Shown: in pieces, positions 36,649 through 47,619 of the stretch
Layout of the letters: every line of letters starts with the position of its first letter
Numbering within the stretch: position 1 is the first letter of the stretch
NCBI GenBank assembly: GCA_016218915.1
Contig: JACRCQ010000027.1
Location: 1 to 64,000 of the forward strand
Length of the DNA: 64,000 nt
Reading direction: 5' to 3'
From: Deltaproteobacteria bacterium
GTDB taxonomy: Bacteria > Myxococcota_A > Polyangia > Polyangiales > Polyangiaceae
The notes under the pieces: generated by a model
Databases searched by the model: none
What the model was told of the DNA's origin: nothing
What the model saw: only the letters and a program-made list of their open reading frames with translations
Made by a program: the position numbers and the translations under genes

Positions 36649-36679
36649 CTGCAGCCGAAAAGTGCGCTACCCTGCCCGC

Positions 36680-37804
36680 ATGCGGCCCCTTTGGCTTCTT
36701 GCTCTCGCAGCCACTCTGCAGCAGTCGTGCACGCCCAACGGAGAACCGGTCCGGCCGACGTCCCCGTCCGCTGCCAGCTCCTCTGTCACGTCCACCGCGC
36801 TCGCGCCGCCGCCCGTCAGCGCTTCCCCATCGGCCTCTGCTGCCCCAGCCGCTTCGGCGCCAGCGCCCAATCCGCCGCGCGGCAAGGCAAAAGCCCACGT
36901 CGAGACCCGCTCCTTTGCCTCGGCTGCGCTCGGCGTCGACAAGAAGTACCAGGTGTACTTGCCGCGTGGCTACGACGACTCCGCGCACCGGTTCCCGGTA
37001 GCCTACTATCTCCACGGATTGGGAGGTAACGAGTCGAACTGGGTCACGCACGGACTGCTCGACAAGGCGGCGGACGCGCTCGACCTCGCCGTGATCGTGG
37101 TGATGCCGGACGGCGACGACAGCTTCTACGTGAACCATCCAAAGCCGGACAGCTACGAGGACTGCCTGAAGAAGAAGCCTCCTTTCGACGGAAGCGAGCC
37201 GGCTGCAAGCTACTGCGTGCGCACGCCGAGCTACGAGGACTACATCGCGCGCGATCTGGTGGCACAGGTGGACGGCGCATTCCGAACGATCGCGGATCGA
37301 CGCAGCCGAGCGATCGCGGGTCTATCCATGGGCGGGTTCGGTGCCATGCAGCTTGCGATGCGCCACACGGATCTGTATTCGGCGGTCGCGACCCACAGCG
37401 GGATGCTGTACCTGACAGGCACGAGCACCACAGCCGAGCCGGGGAAGATCAGGGATGCGACCTCGCTCGCCGACTGGGGCAAGCAGTACCAGGCCAAGTT
37501 CCACGATCATGTCGCAAAGGTCATGGGACCCAACTTCGAGGCCTGGCGCGAGCACGACCCGAGCGTACTCGCTACCAAGCTGCAGCCAGGCTCCCTTGCG
37601 ATCATGTTCGACTGCGGAGACCACGACGGCTTCAACTTCCACACGCACGGCGCGCACCTCCACCAGGTGCTGCAGGCGCGAGGGTACAAGCACGACTACG
37701 CGCAGCTGCCCGGCTCCCATGACTGGAAGTACTGGAGCGCGCGCGTGCCGGTCAGCCTCAAGTTCCTCTCCGACAACCTCCAGGGTGCCGCGCCTGGGCC
37801 ATGA
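36680..37804 (+). CDS. Esterase D/antigen 85-like alpha/beta hydrolase, lipoprotein
   Basis: About 374 residues. The ATG at 36680 gives the signal peptide MRPLWLLALAATLQQSC; a GTG at 36662 is an alternative. A Ser/Ala/Pro linker precedes an esterase-family domain: YYLHGLGGNESNW (oxyanion region), the nucleophile in GLSMGGFGAM, the probable acid in FDCGDHDGF, and the His in LPGSHDWKYW. Family members hydrolyse S-formylglutathione, siderophores or feruloyl and mycolyl esters; here an outward-facing acyl esterase is likely, with substrate unknown. The gene converges on the Sel1 lipoprotein with a 6-base gap. Confidence 0.87.
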   Translation: MRPLWLLALAATLQQSCTPNGEPVRPTSPSAASSSVTSTALAPPPVSASPSASAAPAASAPAPNPPRGKAKAHVETRSFASAALGVDKKYQVYLPRGYDDSAHRFPVAYYLHGLGGNESNWVTHGLLDKAADALDLAVIVVMPDGDDSFYVNHPKPDSYEDCLKKKPPFDGSEPAASYCVRTPSYEDYIARDLVAQVDGAFRTIADRRSRAIAGLSMGGFGAMQLAMRHTDLYSAVATHSGMLYLTGTSTTAEPGKIRDATSLADWGKQYQAKFHDHVAKVMGPNFEAWREHDPSVLATKLQPGSLAIMFDCGDHDGFNFHTHGAHLHQVLQARGYKHDYAQLPGSHDWKYWSARVPVSLKFLSDNLQGAAPGP

Positions 37805-37810
37805 GCAGGC

Positions 37811-39265
37811 TCACGACTCCGCGAGCTTGCACGCGACCTTCACCCCGCCCGCACAGGCTTTCTGGAACAGCTGCTTGGCCTTGCCCGGATCTCGCGGCAC
37901 CCCGCGTCCATCACGCGTGAGAACCCCGAGCCCAAAGCAACCCAGAGAGGCCTTGTCGTTGCAAGCACGGCCGTAGAACTGCGCTGCGCGAGGCAGATCC
38001 CGCGCGATCGCTCCATCCGACAACGCGTGTCCCATGTCGTTGCATCCGACCGGATCGCCAGCGTCGCACGCCTTCTCGAACAACGCTGGAGCGGCTGCGG
38101 CATTCTTCGGCACGCCCAAGCCCTGGTAGTACAGCTCTCCCAAGGCTACGCACGCGCTCGACTCGCCGCCATCGCATGCCTTCTGAAACGCCGCGGCTGC
38201 CTTGTCGCCCTGAGGCGTGGCCTGCCCAGGCTTGAGGCTTGCGCGGAGCACGGCTCCGAGCCCAAGACATCCCTTGGCGTCGCCTGCCTCGCACCGTGTG
38301 CGGCATTCCTCCTCCTGCGTGCAGTCGGCTTTCACCGGCGCCACGCCAACGGTCGATCCCGACTTCACCGTCGCCCCGGCAGGGACCAGGGCCGTGACCG
38401 GCTTCTTCTCGATGCACCCCTTGACCTTGTCGGCGATCTGCCCTGGTGCACAGGTGACGTCGGCCTTGACGGCAAGGCATTGCTCACCGTTCCATTGCGT
38501 GCCCTGTCCGCACACGGGCTCTGTGGGGCGAGCAGCGCCCAGCGGGACCACCTCGATGCGCAGCAGGGCGCCGCACCCCGATGGGGATCGCGTGTCCGTG
38601 TCCGAGGCGCTCGCGCACTTCGCTTCGTCGCCATCGCGATTGAGCAGCTCCTTGGACGAGGCGGACTTGGCGCCAGCCCCTGCACCGAGCACGGACACGC
38701 CTCCGCCCACTTCATTGCCGGCGCCGGCAAAGAACTCGAAAGCTCCGACGGTCAAGGCGCTGACCACGTGCGTCGCGCCATCGCACTCACCCTCGAGCTC
38801 GTCCTTGCGGGGAATGGTCCGCCCAGCGTCGAGCTGGCCGACAATGACCATGTTGGTGTGAAGCGAGCCGGACTGGGCGAGCCGGGCTTCGAGCTTCGCT
38901 GCATACACCGGGATGTTGGCGTACATCTCCACGGCGTCGCGCATGTCCACCCTGTCTTTCTTGGGAGTGACAGCGATGTACCCGTAGGCGGGGTTGCTCT
39001 TCACCCCGCAGCGCGGAAGCACCTTCATTCCGCAGCCTTCGTAGCTCACGACGACAAGGCCCTTGCGCGCCTGGGCTTCGAGCTGGGCCCGGTCCGAGGA
39101 CTCCCAGTCGACCACCAGAGGCCGCGTCGAGCCGCAGGAGTGCGTTGCAGGCTTCTTTTCGGTGTGGTCGGGGATGAGGCGCGGTCCAGTGGGGGTCGCG
39201 CCTGGCGCGCCTCCGCAAGAAGCGCACAGCACGCTTGCGACGACAAGTCGGGAAAAAGAGCGCAT
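37811..39265 (-). CDS. Sel1-repeat lipoprotein
   Basis: A 484-residue protein. The signal peptide ends VLCASC. Residues about 40-230 form an uncharacterised domain with paired cysteines. A middle section (EPVCGQGTQWNGEQC) resembles a small Cys-rich module. The last 170 residues are Sel1/TPR-like repeats (SACVALGELYYQGLGVPK, CFGLGVLTRDGRGVPRDP), each holding extra cysteines that probably form disulfides outside the membrane. Sel1 lipoproteins serve as scaffolds in envelope complexes. Partners unknown. Confidence 0.84.
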   Translation of the reverse strand: MRSFSRLVVASVLCASCGGAPGATPTGPRLIPDHTEKKPATHSCGSTRPLVVDWESSDRAQLEAQARKGLVVVSYEGCGMKVLPRCGVKSNPAYGYIAVTPKKDRVDMRDAVEMYANIPVYAAKLEARLAQSGSLHTNMVIVGQLDAGRTIPRKDELEGECDGATHVVSALTVGAFEFFAGAGNEVGGGVSVLGAGAGAKSASSKELLNRDGDEAKCASASDTDTRSPSGCGALLRIEVVPLGAARPTEPVCGQGTQWNGEQCLAVKADVTCAPGQIADKVKGCIEKKPVTALVPAGATVKSGSTVGVAPVKADCTQEEECRTRCEAGDAKGCLGLGAVLRASLKPGQATPQGDKAAAAFQKACDGGESSACVALGELYYQGLGVPKNAAAAPALFEKACDAGDPVGCNDMGHALSDGAIARDLPRAAQFYGRACNDKASLGCFGLGVLTRDGRGVPRDPGKAKQLFQKACAGGVKVACKLAES

Positions 39266-39320
39266 GGACAGTCAGGTAGAACGGTAGCCGCGAAGAATCA
39301 ATTCCCGGCCCGGAGGGAGG

Positions 39321-39423
39321 GAACTAGGAGCTGAGAACTGGCAATGCGAACAGAGAAAACGGAATGGGTTCCGGCCCATTCCGTGTTCGCGTTCCCGTTG
39401 CTAGTCCACAGTTCCTAGTTCTC
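39321..39423. repeat. Palindromic ~100-bp intergenic element
   Basis: The left arm (from GAACTAGGA at 39321) and right arm (to TCCTAGTTC at 39422) are inverted copies matching at about 20 of 25 positions, and they enclose the perfect hairpin at 39359-39384. A near-identical right arm occurs at 36622-36648, so this is a dispersed repeat family, perhaps a MITE- or REP-like element. Confidence 0.7.
39359..39384. terminator. Perfect 10-bp hairpin downstream of lon
   Basis: ACGGAATGGG-TTCCGG-CCCATTCCGT is a perfect stem with a six-base loop, and pairing resumes outside after one mismatch. It lies 47 bases beyond the lon stop and before the Sel1 gene. There is no clear T run, so it may act as a weak terminator or RNA stabiliser, or may simply be the centre of the repeat element. 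Confidence 0.5.
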
Positions 39424-39431
39424 CGAAGAGC

Positions 39432-41843
<2,412 letters not shown>

Positions 41844-42141
41844 TGCGTTTCACCCTGGTGGTGGAATGGCGCTGCTTGAACGTTGCATACGATTGGATGC
41901 CGGACCCGAGCGAGCGTACCGATCTATTTGCTTCCGGACATCCGAGTATCGGCAAGCTAAGCACGCCCGATCCAGGGCGCCAGCCCTAATTCACGCCCCT
42001 GTGGCGCCCCGATTCCCAAAGCCCGCCGCGCTGGCAGGCGGGCAGGCGGTGCCGTGGACGTCAGTATTCGCGCGGCAACCCATGAGCTCACGGTCGTGGC
42101 TCCAGGGCCCCCCAACTCGCTCGCCTTCGCCGCGTCGAGAC
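41844..42141. other. Intergenic region upstream of lon
   Basis: This holds the lon promoter region (minus strand) and the tail of the gap after the exported-protein gene. The stretch around 41920-41965 is relatively AT-rich and is the likeliest promoter site, but I cannot align a convincing -35/-10 pair or heat-shock consensus. No gene seen. Confidence 0.4.
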
Positions 42142-43215
42142 CTACTTCTTGGATTCTGCGGCCGGCGGGGCCTTGTGGTAGGCGTCCTTGGCCTGCTGAA
42201 GACGCACCAGGGCCGTGTGGAACGTCGGGAAGTCCCCGGTGATCGCGTGCAGCCCGAACTTGCTGCCGTCCGCGGTCGCATGCAGGATCGTCTGCACCTC
42301 GTACAACCCCGGTCGCTTGAACATCTCGCGAGGGCAAGCCTCTGCCAGCAGCACGGTCAACGTCTCCGAACCCTTGGGCGCGATCGTGCGAAAGAAGTCC
42401 CGTACCGGCGCCCGATGACGCTCCCTGCCCCCGCAGACGGCGCGTCCCGCAGGTCCGGTGACCTGCAGCTCGAGCTGATCCGGACGTATGTGGATCATGC
42501 CCGCGCGGTCCCCGACGTTCTTGACGGTCACTGTCACCTTCGCGTCGCGAAGAGCGGGTGCGTCCAACAGACGCACCGGGTGCACCAGCAGGTGTGGCGC
42601 GTTGAGAGGAGGCGTCTCCAACGCCTTGAGCTCGGCCTGGGTGTGCTTGGTGTCACCCTTGGGGGTGGGCGCCGGAATCCAGGTCGTCACGGAAACCAGC
42701 TGCTTCTCCGGGAGGAACGTGGCAGGCGCGACGGCTGGCTCCACCACGAACGGCGGGAGCTGCGGCTTGTTCGCCTTGGCTCGCTTCGCGTCCGGCTTGT
42801 ATCCCCAGAACGCTGTGACCGACGTTCCTTCCGCCATCTCGTCGATGACCTTGCTGAAGCACAACAGGCGTGGGTCGAACTCCTCCCGGTACGTCTCGCC
42901 AGGCTTGAGCACGAGATCGCGCGTGTCACCCTCGCGCATCGTCGCCGGAAGCTGGCACTCGACGTACTTCTTGCCGACAGGCGCGACCAGCAGCCGAAGC
43001 AATCGCGCGTCTGCGTGAATTCGCGCCGGCGCGCTGTCCCCATTCGTGATCACCATCGCCCAAGGGCCGGCGATGTTCGGCGCCTCGACTGCCAGAGTCA
43101 CCAGCGGTCCTGGCAGCGGGACCTCCGCGGCCGGGGCGGCCTTGTCGTCGGCCAGCGCAAGTGCGGGCACCAGCATCACCGCCGCAGCCATCACAGGGAG
43201 GAAGAACCGGGACAT
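42142..43215 (-). CDS. Exported hypothetical protein
   Basis: About 357 residues with a type I signal peptide (MSRFFLPVMAAAVMLVPALALA, cut after ALA), so it is periplasmic or secreted. The mature protein is rich in beta-type segments and has five or six cysteines, one in VECQLP and one in LLCFSK; the second half (VTVTVKNVGDRAGMIHIRPDQL) looks like an Ig-like fold. No known family. The ATG at 43215 suits the signal peptide better than a GTG at 43233. Confidence 0.75.
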   Translation of the reverse strand: MSRFFLPVMAAAVMLVPALALADDKAAPAAEVPLPGPLVTLAVEAPNIAGPWAMVITNGDSAPARIHADARLLRLLVAPVGKKYVECQLPATMREGDTRDLVLKPGETYREEFDPRLLCFSKVIDEMAEGTSVTAFWGYKPDAKRAKANKPQLPPFVVEPAVAPATFLPEKQLVSVTTWIPAPTPKGDTKHTQAELKALETPPLNAPHLLVHPVRLLDAPALRDAKVTVTVKNVGDRAGMIHIRPDQLELQVTGPAGRAVCGGRERHRAPVRDFFRTIAPKGSETLTVLLAEACPREMFKRPGLYEVQTILHATADGSKFGLHAITGDFPTFHTALVRLQQAKDAYHKAPPAAESKK

Positions 43216-43311
43216 CGGCTTGATCCGTAGCACAATCCCGAGGGGCAGTGTGCCCGGTGCGTGCCCCGCCCTTCGTCACACTTCGACCCCTCCGCGCGAT
43301 CTGCCTTCGTG

Positions 43312-44067
43312 ATGAGCATCCATTGCCCGTCTTTCTTCGCTCTGATCGCTGCGAGCGCCTGCTCGGCCCTGCCCCCGGTCAGGCCCCCTGAACCTGTGAA
43401 GCAAGCGCATGCGGTCACGACGTTCCCGCAAGCTGCGGCATCGCTCTCAGACACCGTGCCCCTCCCTGCGGCCACGCCGCCGCTGGCTGCCCCCCTGCTC
43501 TCGGACGCGCCGTCGGTCGTCGCTACCCCCCCGGCTTTGCTTCCGGCTCTCGCCCCGCCCGCACAGCAGACGCCCTCGACCAAACGATCGTCGGTGCTCC
43601 CTTCCGGGCTCTTCAATCCAATGCCCGGAGGCCAGATCGCCGGATACCGGATTGACACGGGACTGGACATCGCAGGCTCCCCTCGGGAGGTATTCGCGAT
43701 CGCGCCGGGCACGCTCGACTACTCCGAGCCTGGCCACACTCGATGGGTCGGCCCCAACGACACGGCCAATTGCGTGCGCATCCGCCTCGATCAGCCGATT
43801 GCCTGGAAGGGGCATCAGATCACGCACGCCTGGTATGCCCATCTATCGGCGCTGCGCTGGATCCAGGCCGAAGGCGCAGAGCAACGCATCCACGTGCAGG
43901 GGGGCGAGCTGATCGGGACCTCGGGCAAAGCGAGAGGGATGCCACACTTGCACCTGGGGCTGCTTCTCGACGGCGAGGTCGAGCAGACGTGGGGGACGTA
44001 CCTCCGGGAAGACGAGATCCGGCAAGTGCTCGGGGACTACCGAAACGGTGCGCGTCTGCCGCAGTGA
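43312..44067 (+). CDS. M23-like (LytM) lipoprotein with altered zinc site
   Basis: About 250 residues. The signal peptide ends IAASAC, followed by a Pro/Ala linker of about 80 residues and an M23/LytM fold. The usual HxGxD block reads DTGLDIAG, so the first zinc-binding His is Asp; the later blocks HAWYAHLSAL and MPHLHLGL (the HxH pair) are kept. Such changes usually mark regulators of amidases (EnvC/NlpD type) rather than active endopeptidases, though Asp can bind zinc. It would act on or near peptidoglycan. The start is ATG 43312, or GTG 43309. Confidence 0.8.
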   Translation: MSIHCPSFFALIAASACSALPPVRPPEPVKQAHAVTTFPQAAASLSDTVPLPAATPPLAAPLLSDAPSVVATPPALLPALAPPAQQTPSTKRSSVLPSGLFNPMPGGQIAGYRIDTGLDIAGSPREVFAIAPGTLDYSEPGHTRWVGPNDTANCVRIRLDQPIAWKGHQITHAWYAHLSALRWIQAEGAEQRIHVQGGELIGTSGKARGMPHLHLGLLLDGEVEQTWGTYLREDEIRQVLGDYRNGARLPQ

Positions 44068-44101
44068 TGAGGACACGCCAGCATCGAGCAAGGCGCACGA
44101 G

Positions 44102-44129
44102 GAGCGGGCAGGCGAAGACGCGCCCGCTC
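44102..44129. terminator. Bidirectional hairpin between converging genes
   Basis: GAGCGGGC, an AG bulge, GCG, loop AAGA, CGC and GCCCGCTC form an 11-bp GC-rich stem. It lies between the stops of the M23-like gene (plus) and the OmpA gene (minus), where a shared terminator is expected. No T tract follows on either strand. Confidence 0.55.
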
Positions 44130-44156
44130 GGCGGATTCTACGCAGGGGGAATCAGG

Positions 44157-46100
44157 TCAGGGAGCAGCAGGCTGGTCAGCCGCTTGCTTGGTGATGTTGA
44201 ACTCGACGCGGCGGTTCTTCTGGCGACCCGGGGCGGTCTTGTTGTCGGCGATCGGCTTCTCCTGACCGTAGCCGGCAGCGGTCATGCGGTTGGCAGTGAC
44301 GCCCTTGGTCTCGAGGTACTTCATGCACGCCTCGGCGCGCTTCTTGGAGAGCTCCTTGTTGTGATCCTTGTTGCCGCGGTCGTCGGTGTGCCCACCGATC
44401 TCGATCTGCTGGATCTTGATGTTGTGGGTCATCAGGGACGCGACTGCGTCGAGGATGGCGAAGGACTTTCCGCCCGTGATCTTGTCGCTATCGGTCGCGA
44501 ATTCGATCGTGCCCTTGATCTCGAGCTTGTCGGCCTTCTGCTCGACGAGCGTGGGCTTGTTGTCCGGACAACCGTCGTCGTCCTGGAAGCCGTTGAAGTT
44601 CTCGGGCTGCGTCGGGCACTTGTCCAGACGATCCGGGATGCCGTCCTTGTCCTTGTCGGTCTCGGGGCAGCCGTTGTTCTCCTTGGAGCCGGGCACGTCG
44701 ACGCACTGGTCCTCGTTGTCGAGCACGCCGTCGCCGTCGTTATCCGGATCCGGGCAGCCGTCCTCGTCCTCGAACCCGTCGGTGTCCTCCGGCTTGTCCG
44801 GGCACTTGTCGACCACGTCGGGCACGCCGTCCTTGTCGGAGTCGGGGCAGCCGTAGTGCTTGCTGCCCTTGACGCGGATCACGTCGCCGCCAGCATCCGG
44901 GCACTTGTCATCAGCATCCGGGATGCCGTCCTTGTCCTTGTCGGGGATGTCGTCCGGACATCCATCGGAGTCCTGGAACCCGTTGACCGTCTCGGGCTGG
45001 TTCGGACACTTGTCGTGCTCGTCCGGAATCGTGTCTCCATCGTTGTCCGGATCAGGACACCCGTCGTCGTCCTGGAAGTTGTCGATGTCCTCCGGAATCG
45101 TCGGGCACTGATCCTTGTCGTCCGCCAGCCCGTCGCCGTCCTGGTCCCCCACCTCGTGGATGTACATCAGGCCCAGGAATCCGCGGAACGTGGGTACGCC
45201 CACGCCCTGGATCACGCCAGCGCCGCCGCCGAGCGTGAACTCGAACTTGGACTGCATCGGCTTGACGCGAATGGCCGGATCGATCTCGAGGGTGTTGGTG
45301 CCGTTCTTGGAGCTGAACTTCGTGGCCCCGAAGCCTTCGACGATCGCACGGAAAATCGGGCTGAACGCGTAGCCCACCCCGACGCCGTACCGGAACTCCG
45401 GGCCCAGCGTGGTGGAGCCGAGCGTTGCGTCTTGTCGGTACAGGCCGGCTACGTTGCCGCCGGCCGTGAAGGCGCCGAGCTTGATGTCAGCGATGCCCCG
45501 GCCGCCAACCACGACCGAGCTGTCACCGATGTATTTGTCCTTTGCGGTTGCATGGCCGACCGGCGCTGTCATGAAAAGCGCGCCGCCGAGCACCAGGGGC
45601 GATTCAAGACCGCCGAGCAGACGGAATTTGCCCTCGAGGTAGGGGTCGCCCAGACCGGCGCCGGTGAGCTTGTCCTTGGGGGGCAGCCCGGTCTTGACGT
45701 CGATGCCTTCGCCGTTCACGTAAGCGAACGGAACGCGAAGGCCGATCTGAAGCCGGTCAAACGGCGTGAACGACGCCAGCAGGTCAGCGCCGATCATGTC
45801 CTTGATGACGCCGATGTCCCGCGGCTGCGTGGCGTTCGGCGACGAGCAGTCGTCCTTGGACCGGCAGCTTCGGACCATGAACGGATTGTTGGAGTAGTTC
45901 CCATACAGCCCGATCGACCAGGCCTTCTTGCCGGTAATGCGCGCGCCCTCCACGGTGATGAAGTTGCGCGGACCGGGCGCCGGGGCAAAACGCTGGACCG
46001 AAAATTCGCCGGACTGGGCGTCCTGGGCGTTCGCCGGTCCGGACGACAGCACACAGGCCAGCCCGAGCGAGCCAATGAGAGAGAGCGTGCGCAGTCTCAT
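44157..46100 (-). CDS. OmpA-family outer-membrane protein with TSP type-3 repeats
   Basis: About 647 residues. The start at 46100 follows AAGGAG and begins the signal peptide MRLRTLSLIGSLGLACVL, cut after GPANA. A beta-barrel-like N-terminal region of about 280 residues is joined by some ten thrombospondin type-3 repeats (such as DKDKDGIPDADDKCP), calcium-binding rods, to a C-terminal OmpA domain that binds peptidoglycan: IEIGGHTDDRGN, LSKKRAEACMKYL, and GRQKNRRVEF. It links the outer membrane to the cell wall and is typical of myxobacteria. The frame extends upstream to 46253, but that part is not signal-like. Confidence 0.93.
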   Translation of the reverse strand: MRLRTLSLIGSLGLACVLSSGPANAQDAQSGEFSVQRFAPAPGPRNFITVEGARITGKKAWSIGLYGNYSNNPFMVRSCRSKDDCSSPNATQPRDIGVIKDMIGADLLASFTPFDRLQIGLRVPFAYVNGEGIDVKTGLPPKDKLTGAGLGDPYLEGKFRLLGGLESPLVLGGALFMTAPVGHATAKDKYIGDSSVVVGGRGIADIKLGAFTAGGNVAGLYRQDATLGSTTLGPEFRYGVGVGYAFSPIFRAIVEGFGATKFSSKNGTNTLEIDPAIRVKPMQSKFEFTLGGGAGVIQGVGVPTFRGFLGLMYIHEVGDQDGDGLADDKDQCPTIPEDIDNFQDDDGCPDPDNDGDTIPDEHDKCPNQPETVNGFQDSDGCPDDIPDKDKDGIPDADDKCPDAGGDVIRVKGSKHYGCPDSDKDGVPDVVDKCPDKPEDTDGFEDEDGCPDPDNDGDGVLDNEDQCVDVPGSKENNGCPETDKDKDGIPDRLDKCPTQPENFNGFQDDDGCPDNKPTLVEQKADKLEIKGTIEFATDSDKITGGKSFAILDAVASLMTHNIKIQQIEIGGHTDDRGNKDHNKELSKKRAEACMKYLETKGVTANRMTAAGYGQEKPIADNKTAPGRQKNRRVEFNITKQAADQPAAP

Positions 46101-46259
46101 CAACGGAGATCTCCTTGTGTTCACGCGAAACGAGTCCGGAAGCCGCTTGCTTCGGCAATCCGGGCGGGTAGCAGGCTCGCATGAACGGACCCACCCGATC
46201 AACACCTCTGAACAACCGAACCGCCCGTTGTCTGCCAGATGCCTGGGCCACAACCTGCT

Positions 46260-47423
46260 ATGCTCGCCCGCGTGGCGGTTTGTGCTGGATGCCTCAGTGT
46301 TTTTCCCTCAGAGGGGAAATTCTGCCCGAAATGCGGGGCACCGACGCCTGCGCAGGCCATCCAGTCCTCTTCTGGCTCAGGAATGCGCTTTGACCTGGGC
46401 TGGGGACAAGTCATCGTCGGCGACCTCATCGGCGAGGGCGGCATGGGGACGGTCTACCGCGGGTGGCTCTACTACAACCCGCAAGGCCCCAGGGCAGGCA
46501 CGCCGCCTCACCAGGTCGCGATCAAGATCCTCCATCCACTGCTCACCGCCCGTCCCTACGTCCGCCAGCTTTTCGTGGGTGAAGCCAACGCACTGCGTCG
46601 GCTCTCCCACCCCAACATCGTCAGGTTCTTCGAGCTCGTGGAACCCCCCGGCGGCCTTGCCATCGTCATCGAGCTGGTCGAAGGCGAGTCGCTCGACAAG
46701 GTCATCACGCGCAATGTGAAGAAGCGGACTCCTGGGGGCCTGCCCTGCCTGCCGTTTGCGAGAGCCTGGCACTATTTCCAGCAGCTGCTCGGCGCTCTGG
46801 CTGCAACCCACGAGCTGGGCATCGTCCATCGCGACGTCAAACCCGCGAATCTGCTCCTTCGAATCGATGGGTTGGCCAAGCTGACCGACTTTGGCATCGC
46901 GCGTCTTCCGGCAGATGTTGCTCAGCGCAGCGGCGGCATGCAGCCGGGCACAGGCGCCTACATGTCGCCGGAGCAGGTGCTGGGTCGAGATCTCGACGGA
47001 CGCTCGGACTTGTACAGCGCGGCCATCGTTCTGTACGAGATGATCACGGGCATCACGCCGTTCGACGAGGAGGGGCGCAGCGAGCTGATGGTACGGGCGG
47101 CGCAAGTAGAAGATGTGCCCCAACCTGCCACGCGGTTGATCCCTCAGGCCCCGCCCGTGCTCGATATGCTGTTCGCGCGAGCGCTCGCCAAGGAGCCGGC
47201 CCATCGTTTTCAGTCCGCCATCGAGCTCGGCAACGCGTTCAGGACCGCGCTCGGGTTGCCGGACACGAGCGGCTGGCGTGCCCAGCAGAATTTCGCCAAA
47301 CACGCAACCGGCATCGTGGCCCAGGTCGGAGCAAGGCCGATCACCAAGGGGCGGACCCAGCCGATCCCGGTCGTGCAGGAGCAGGATCTGCGCGATGCCG
47401 TCGCAGGCGCGTATCGATCGTAA
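46260..47423 (+). CDS. Ser/Thr protein kinase with N-terminal zinc ribbon
   Basis: A 387-residue soluble kinase. The N-terminus has a rubredoxin-like zinc ribbon (CAGCLSVF ... FCPKCG), then the kinase domain: GEGGMGTVYRG, VAIKILHP, HRDVKPANLL, TDFGIARL, GTGAYMSPEQ. A basic tail of about 60 residues (ITKGRTQPIPVV) follows. The zinc ribbon may sense redox state or metal, or bind a partner. There is no membrane segment. It is divergent from the OmpA gene, with 159 bases between starts, and shares its direction with the outer-membrane protein gene at 47620. Confidence 0.9.
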   Translation: MLARVAVCAGCLSVFPSEGKFCPKCGAPTPAQAIQSSSGSGMRFDLGWGQVIVGDLIGEGGMGTVYRGWLYYNPQGPRAGTPPHQVAIKILHPLLTARPYVRQLFVGEANALRRLSHPNIVRFFELVEPPGGLAIVIELVEGESLDKVITRNVKKRTPGGLPCLPFARAWHYFQQLLGALAATHELGIVHRDVKPANLLLRIDGLAKLTDFGIARLPADVAQRSGGMQPGTGAYMSPEQVLGRDLDGRSDLYSAAIVLYEMITGITPFDEEGRSELMVRAAQVEDVPQPATRLIPQAPPVLDMLFARALAKEPAHRFQSAIELGNAFRTALGLPDTSGWRAQQNFAKHATGIVAQVGARPITKGRTQPIPVVQEQDLRDAVAGAYRS

Positions 47424-47455
47424 CGGCCGCAACGCACGATCCCGAATTCCTTGGC

Positions 47456-47500
47456 GCTCGGGCTTGGCCTCGGGCTGGACTCGGGCTTGGGCTCGGGCAC
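47456..47500 (+). repeat. Imperfect 11-12-bp tandem repeat
   Basis: About four head-to-tail copies of (G/C)CTCGGGCTTGG-like units lie between the kinase gene and the next start. They would encode LGLGLDSGLGSG if read, but no gene is supported; likely slippage-derived. Confidence 0.65.
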
Positions 47501-47619
47501 GAGCAAGCGGAGACGTAGAGAAACTCACGGGGGGATCCGATCTGCCACATGGAAGGTCTTGCCGCCGAAGGGCCCACCGTGCGAGGGTCGCGCCGGCAAT
47601 GTCCGAGGAGAGTCCGTCG

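Noticed and set aside
38027..39334. A 435-codon plus frame opposite the Sel1 lipoprotein
   Set aside because: Shadow frame; composition is unlike a real protein and it crosses the repeat element.
41844..42141. Heat-shock (sigma-32 or CIRCE) promoter for lon
   Set aside because: No convincing CTTGAAA-type box or CIRCE inverted repeat could be aligned.
43743..46184. An 813-codon open frame on the plus strand opposite the OmpA gene
   Set aside because: It mirrors the codon bias of the Asp/Pro repeats on the other strand; no ribosome site, no domain, and the OmpA protein is unmistakable.
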